A DNA stretch of 32,119 nt from an uncultured Actinomycetes bacterium (GTDB taxonomy: Bacteria; Actinomycetota; Acidimicrobiia; Acidimicrobiales; RAAP-2). The stretch lies in contig CAINFA010000098.1 of NCBI GenBank assembly GCA_903847955.1, positions 1-32,119 on the forward strand, given 5' to 3'. A program made the position numbers and the translations under genes. Shown here piece by piece: positions 31,313 through 32,119 of the stretch. The notes under the pieces were generated by a model. That model was not told the DNA's origin. It made no database searches and saw nothing but the letters and a program-made list of their open reading frames with translations. How positions within the stretch are numbered: the first letter of the stretch is position 1; every line of letters starts with the position of its first letter.

Positions 31313-32119
31313 TAGAAGTACCCCTCTTGCTTCTTGCGCTCCATCGAGCCGCTGGAGTCGAAGTCGATCATGCGACCCTGCCGCTCAGAGACCGTGGTCA
31401 AGAGCATCTCTTGGATGATCCCTGGCAGGGTGTCGGCGGTGGACTCTACCGCCCCCGACAGCGGGTAGCAGCCCAAGGTACGGAACCGGATGGAACGCAG
31501 CTCGGGCACCTCACCGGGCGCGAGCGGCATCCGATCGTCGTCGACCATGAGCAAGGTTCCGTCCCGCTCAACCACGGGCCGGCGTTCGGCGAGGTACAGC
31601 GGGACGATCGGGATGTCCTCGGCGTAGATGTACTGCCAGACGTCGAGCTCGGTCCAGTTCGACAGCGGGAAGACCCGCATGGTCTCGCCTCGATTCCGAC
31701 GGACGTTGTAGAGCCTCCACAGCTCGGGCCGCTGCAGCTTGGGGTCCCAGCGGTGCTGCTCAGAGCGCAGCGAGAAGACGCGCTCCTTCGCCCGAGACTT
31801 CTCCTCGTCTCGGCGTGCACCACCGAAGGCGATGTCGAAGCCGTACTGGTCGAGGGCCATCTTGAGCCCTTGGGTCTTCCACATGTCGGTGTGCAAGGCC
31901 GAGCCGTGGTCGAAGGGGTTGATGCCCTTGGCCTTGGCCTCGGGGTTCTGGAAGACGATCAACTCGTGGGTGGCCGCCACCTGGTCTCTGAAGGCGTACA
32001 TCGCCTTGAACTTCCAGGTGGTGTCGACGTGGAGCAAGGGGAACGGCAACTTCGAGGGGGCGAAGGCCTTCTCGGCGAGCCGCAGCATCACCGAGCTGTC
32101 CTTGCCGATGGAGTAGAGC
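31312..32119 (-). CDS. cysD: Sulfate adenylyltransferase subunit 2 (partial, N-terminus beyond window)
   Basis: Catalytic subunit that forms APS from ATP and sulfate together with CysN. The visible 268 codons begin inside the PP-loop [19 protein letters not shown] at the window edge, so roughly 30-40 N-terminal residues are missing. Further landmarks are [37 protein letters not shown] and [26 protein letters not shown]. The C-terminus RKKQEGYF is typical. It precedes cysNC with a 1-bp overlap, so it is likely the first or an early gene of the operon. It is truncated only by the window boundary. Confidence 0.95.
   Translation of the reverse strand, partial: LYSIGKDSSVMLRLAEKAFAPSKLPFPLLHVDTTWKFKAMYAFRDQVAATHELIVFQNPEAKAKGINPFDHGSALHTDMWKTQGLKMALDQYGFDIAFGGARRDEEKSRAKERVFSLRSEQHRWDPKLQRPELWRLYNVRRNRGETMRVFPLSNWTELDVWQYIYAEDIPIVPLYLAERRPVVERDGTLLMVDDDRMPLAPGEVPELRSIRFRTLGCYPLSGAVESTADTLPGIIQEMLLTTVSERQGRMIDFDSSGSMERKKQEGYF

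Noticed and set aside
1-32119. Very frequent CTCGAG hexamers
   Set aside because: Most are in-frame Leu-Glu codon pairs (CTC GAG) or their reverse complements in coding sequence, so codon preference explains them better than a recognition or packaging motif.

Overview
The window looks like a high-GC actinobacterial chromosome segment. Codons strongly prefer G or C at the third position, GTG starts are common, several starts appear leaderless, and the proteins are typical of Actinomycetota (RegX3-like regulator, F420/PPOX-type flavin proteins, DUF2505, DUF1905). A lineage such as Acidimicrobiia is my guess from overall character, not a proof. I see no tRNA, rRNA, CRISPR array, transposase or phage gene.

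Layout. (1) 1-4046: the edge of a secreted-protein gene, a divergent acyl-CoA-ligase-like gene, and a leftward four-gene operon (PPOX flavoprotein, VOC protein, SGNH hydrolase, DUF1905). (2) 4185-5508: a small unknown protein and a luciferase-like monooxygenase. (3) 5563-12396: an aromatic amino acid (tyrosine/homogentisate) catabolic locus. An Lrp/AsnC regulator is divergent from an operon of a heme-oxygenase-fold diiron-type protein, hppD, hmgA and an aminotransferase. A facing operon carries a PPOX protein, a DUF2505 protein and a fumarylacetoacetate hydrolase. (4) 12457-13948: an OmpR-type response regulator preceded by an apparently leaderless upstream ORF and PHO-box-like repeats, then a Bcp peroxiredoxin. 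(5) 13945-17484: a tight leftward operon of a BesD-like Fe/2OG oxygenase, a formaldehyde-activating enzyme (Fae), an alkyl-sulfatase-type metallo-beta-lactamase protein and a DUF1543 protein. I find this the most unusual set in the window. (6) 17545-20693: MFS exporter, rlmN, and an SDR dehydrogenase. (7) 21022-29333: an exopolysaccharide locus with an O-antigen-ligase-like polymerase, a Wzz/BY-kinase with a repeat-encoded tyrosine tail, a Wzx-type flippase, a nucleotide-sugar epimerase, a GT4 glycosyltransferase and a WecG/TagA/CpsF glycosyltransferase. (8) 29408-32119: cysNC and cysD (cut by the window end), making APS/PAPS.

Themes. Tyrosine is plausibly taken to fumarate and acetoacetate by two facing operons. 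The Fae operon plausibly releases and traps formaldehyde, or processes alkyl sulfates, but its substrate is unknown. Six genes, plus one upstream ORF, have a TANNNT -10 hexamer exactly 6 nt before the start codon, a consistent signature of leaderless transcripts in this organism.
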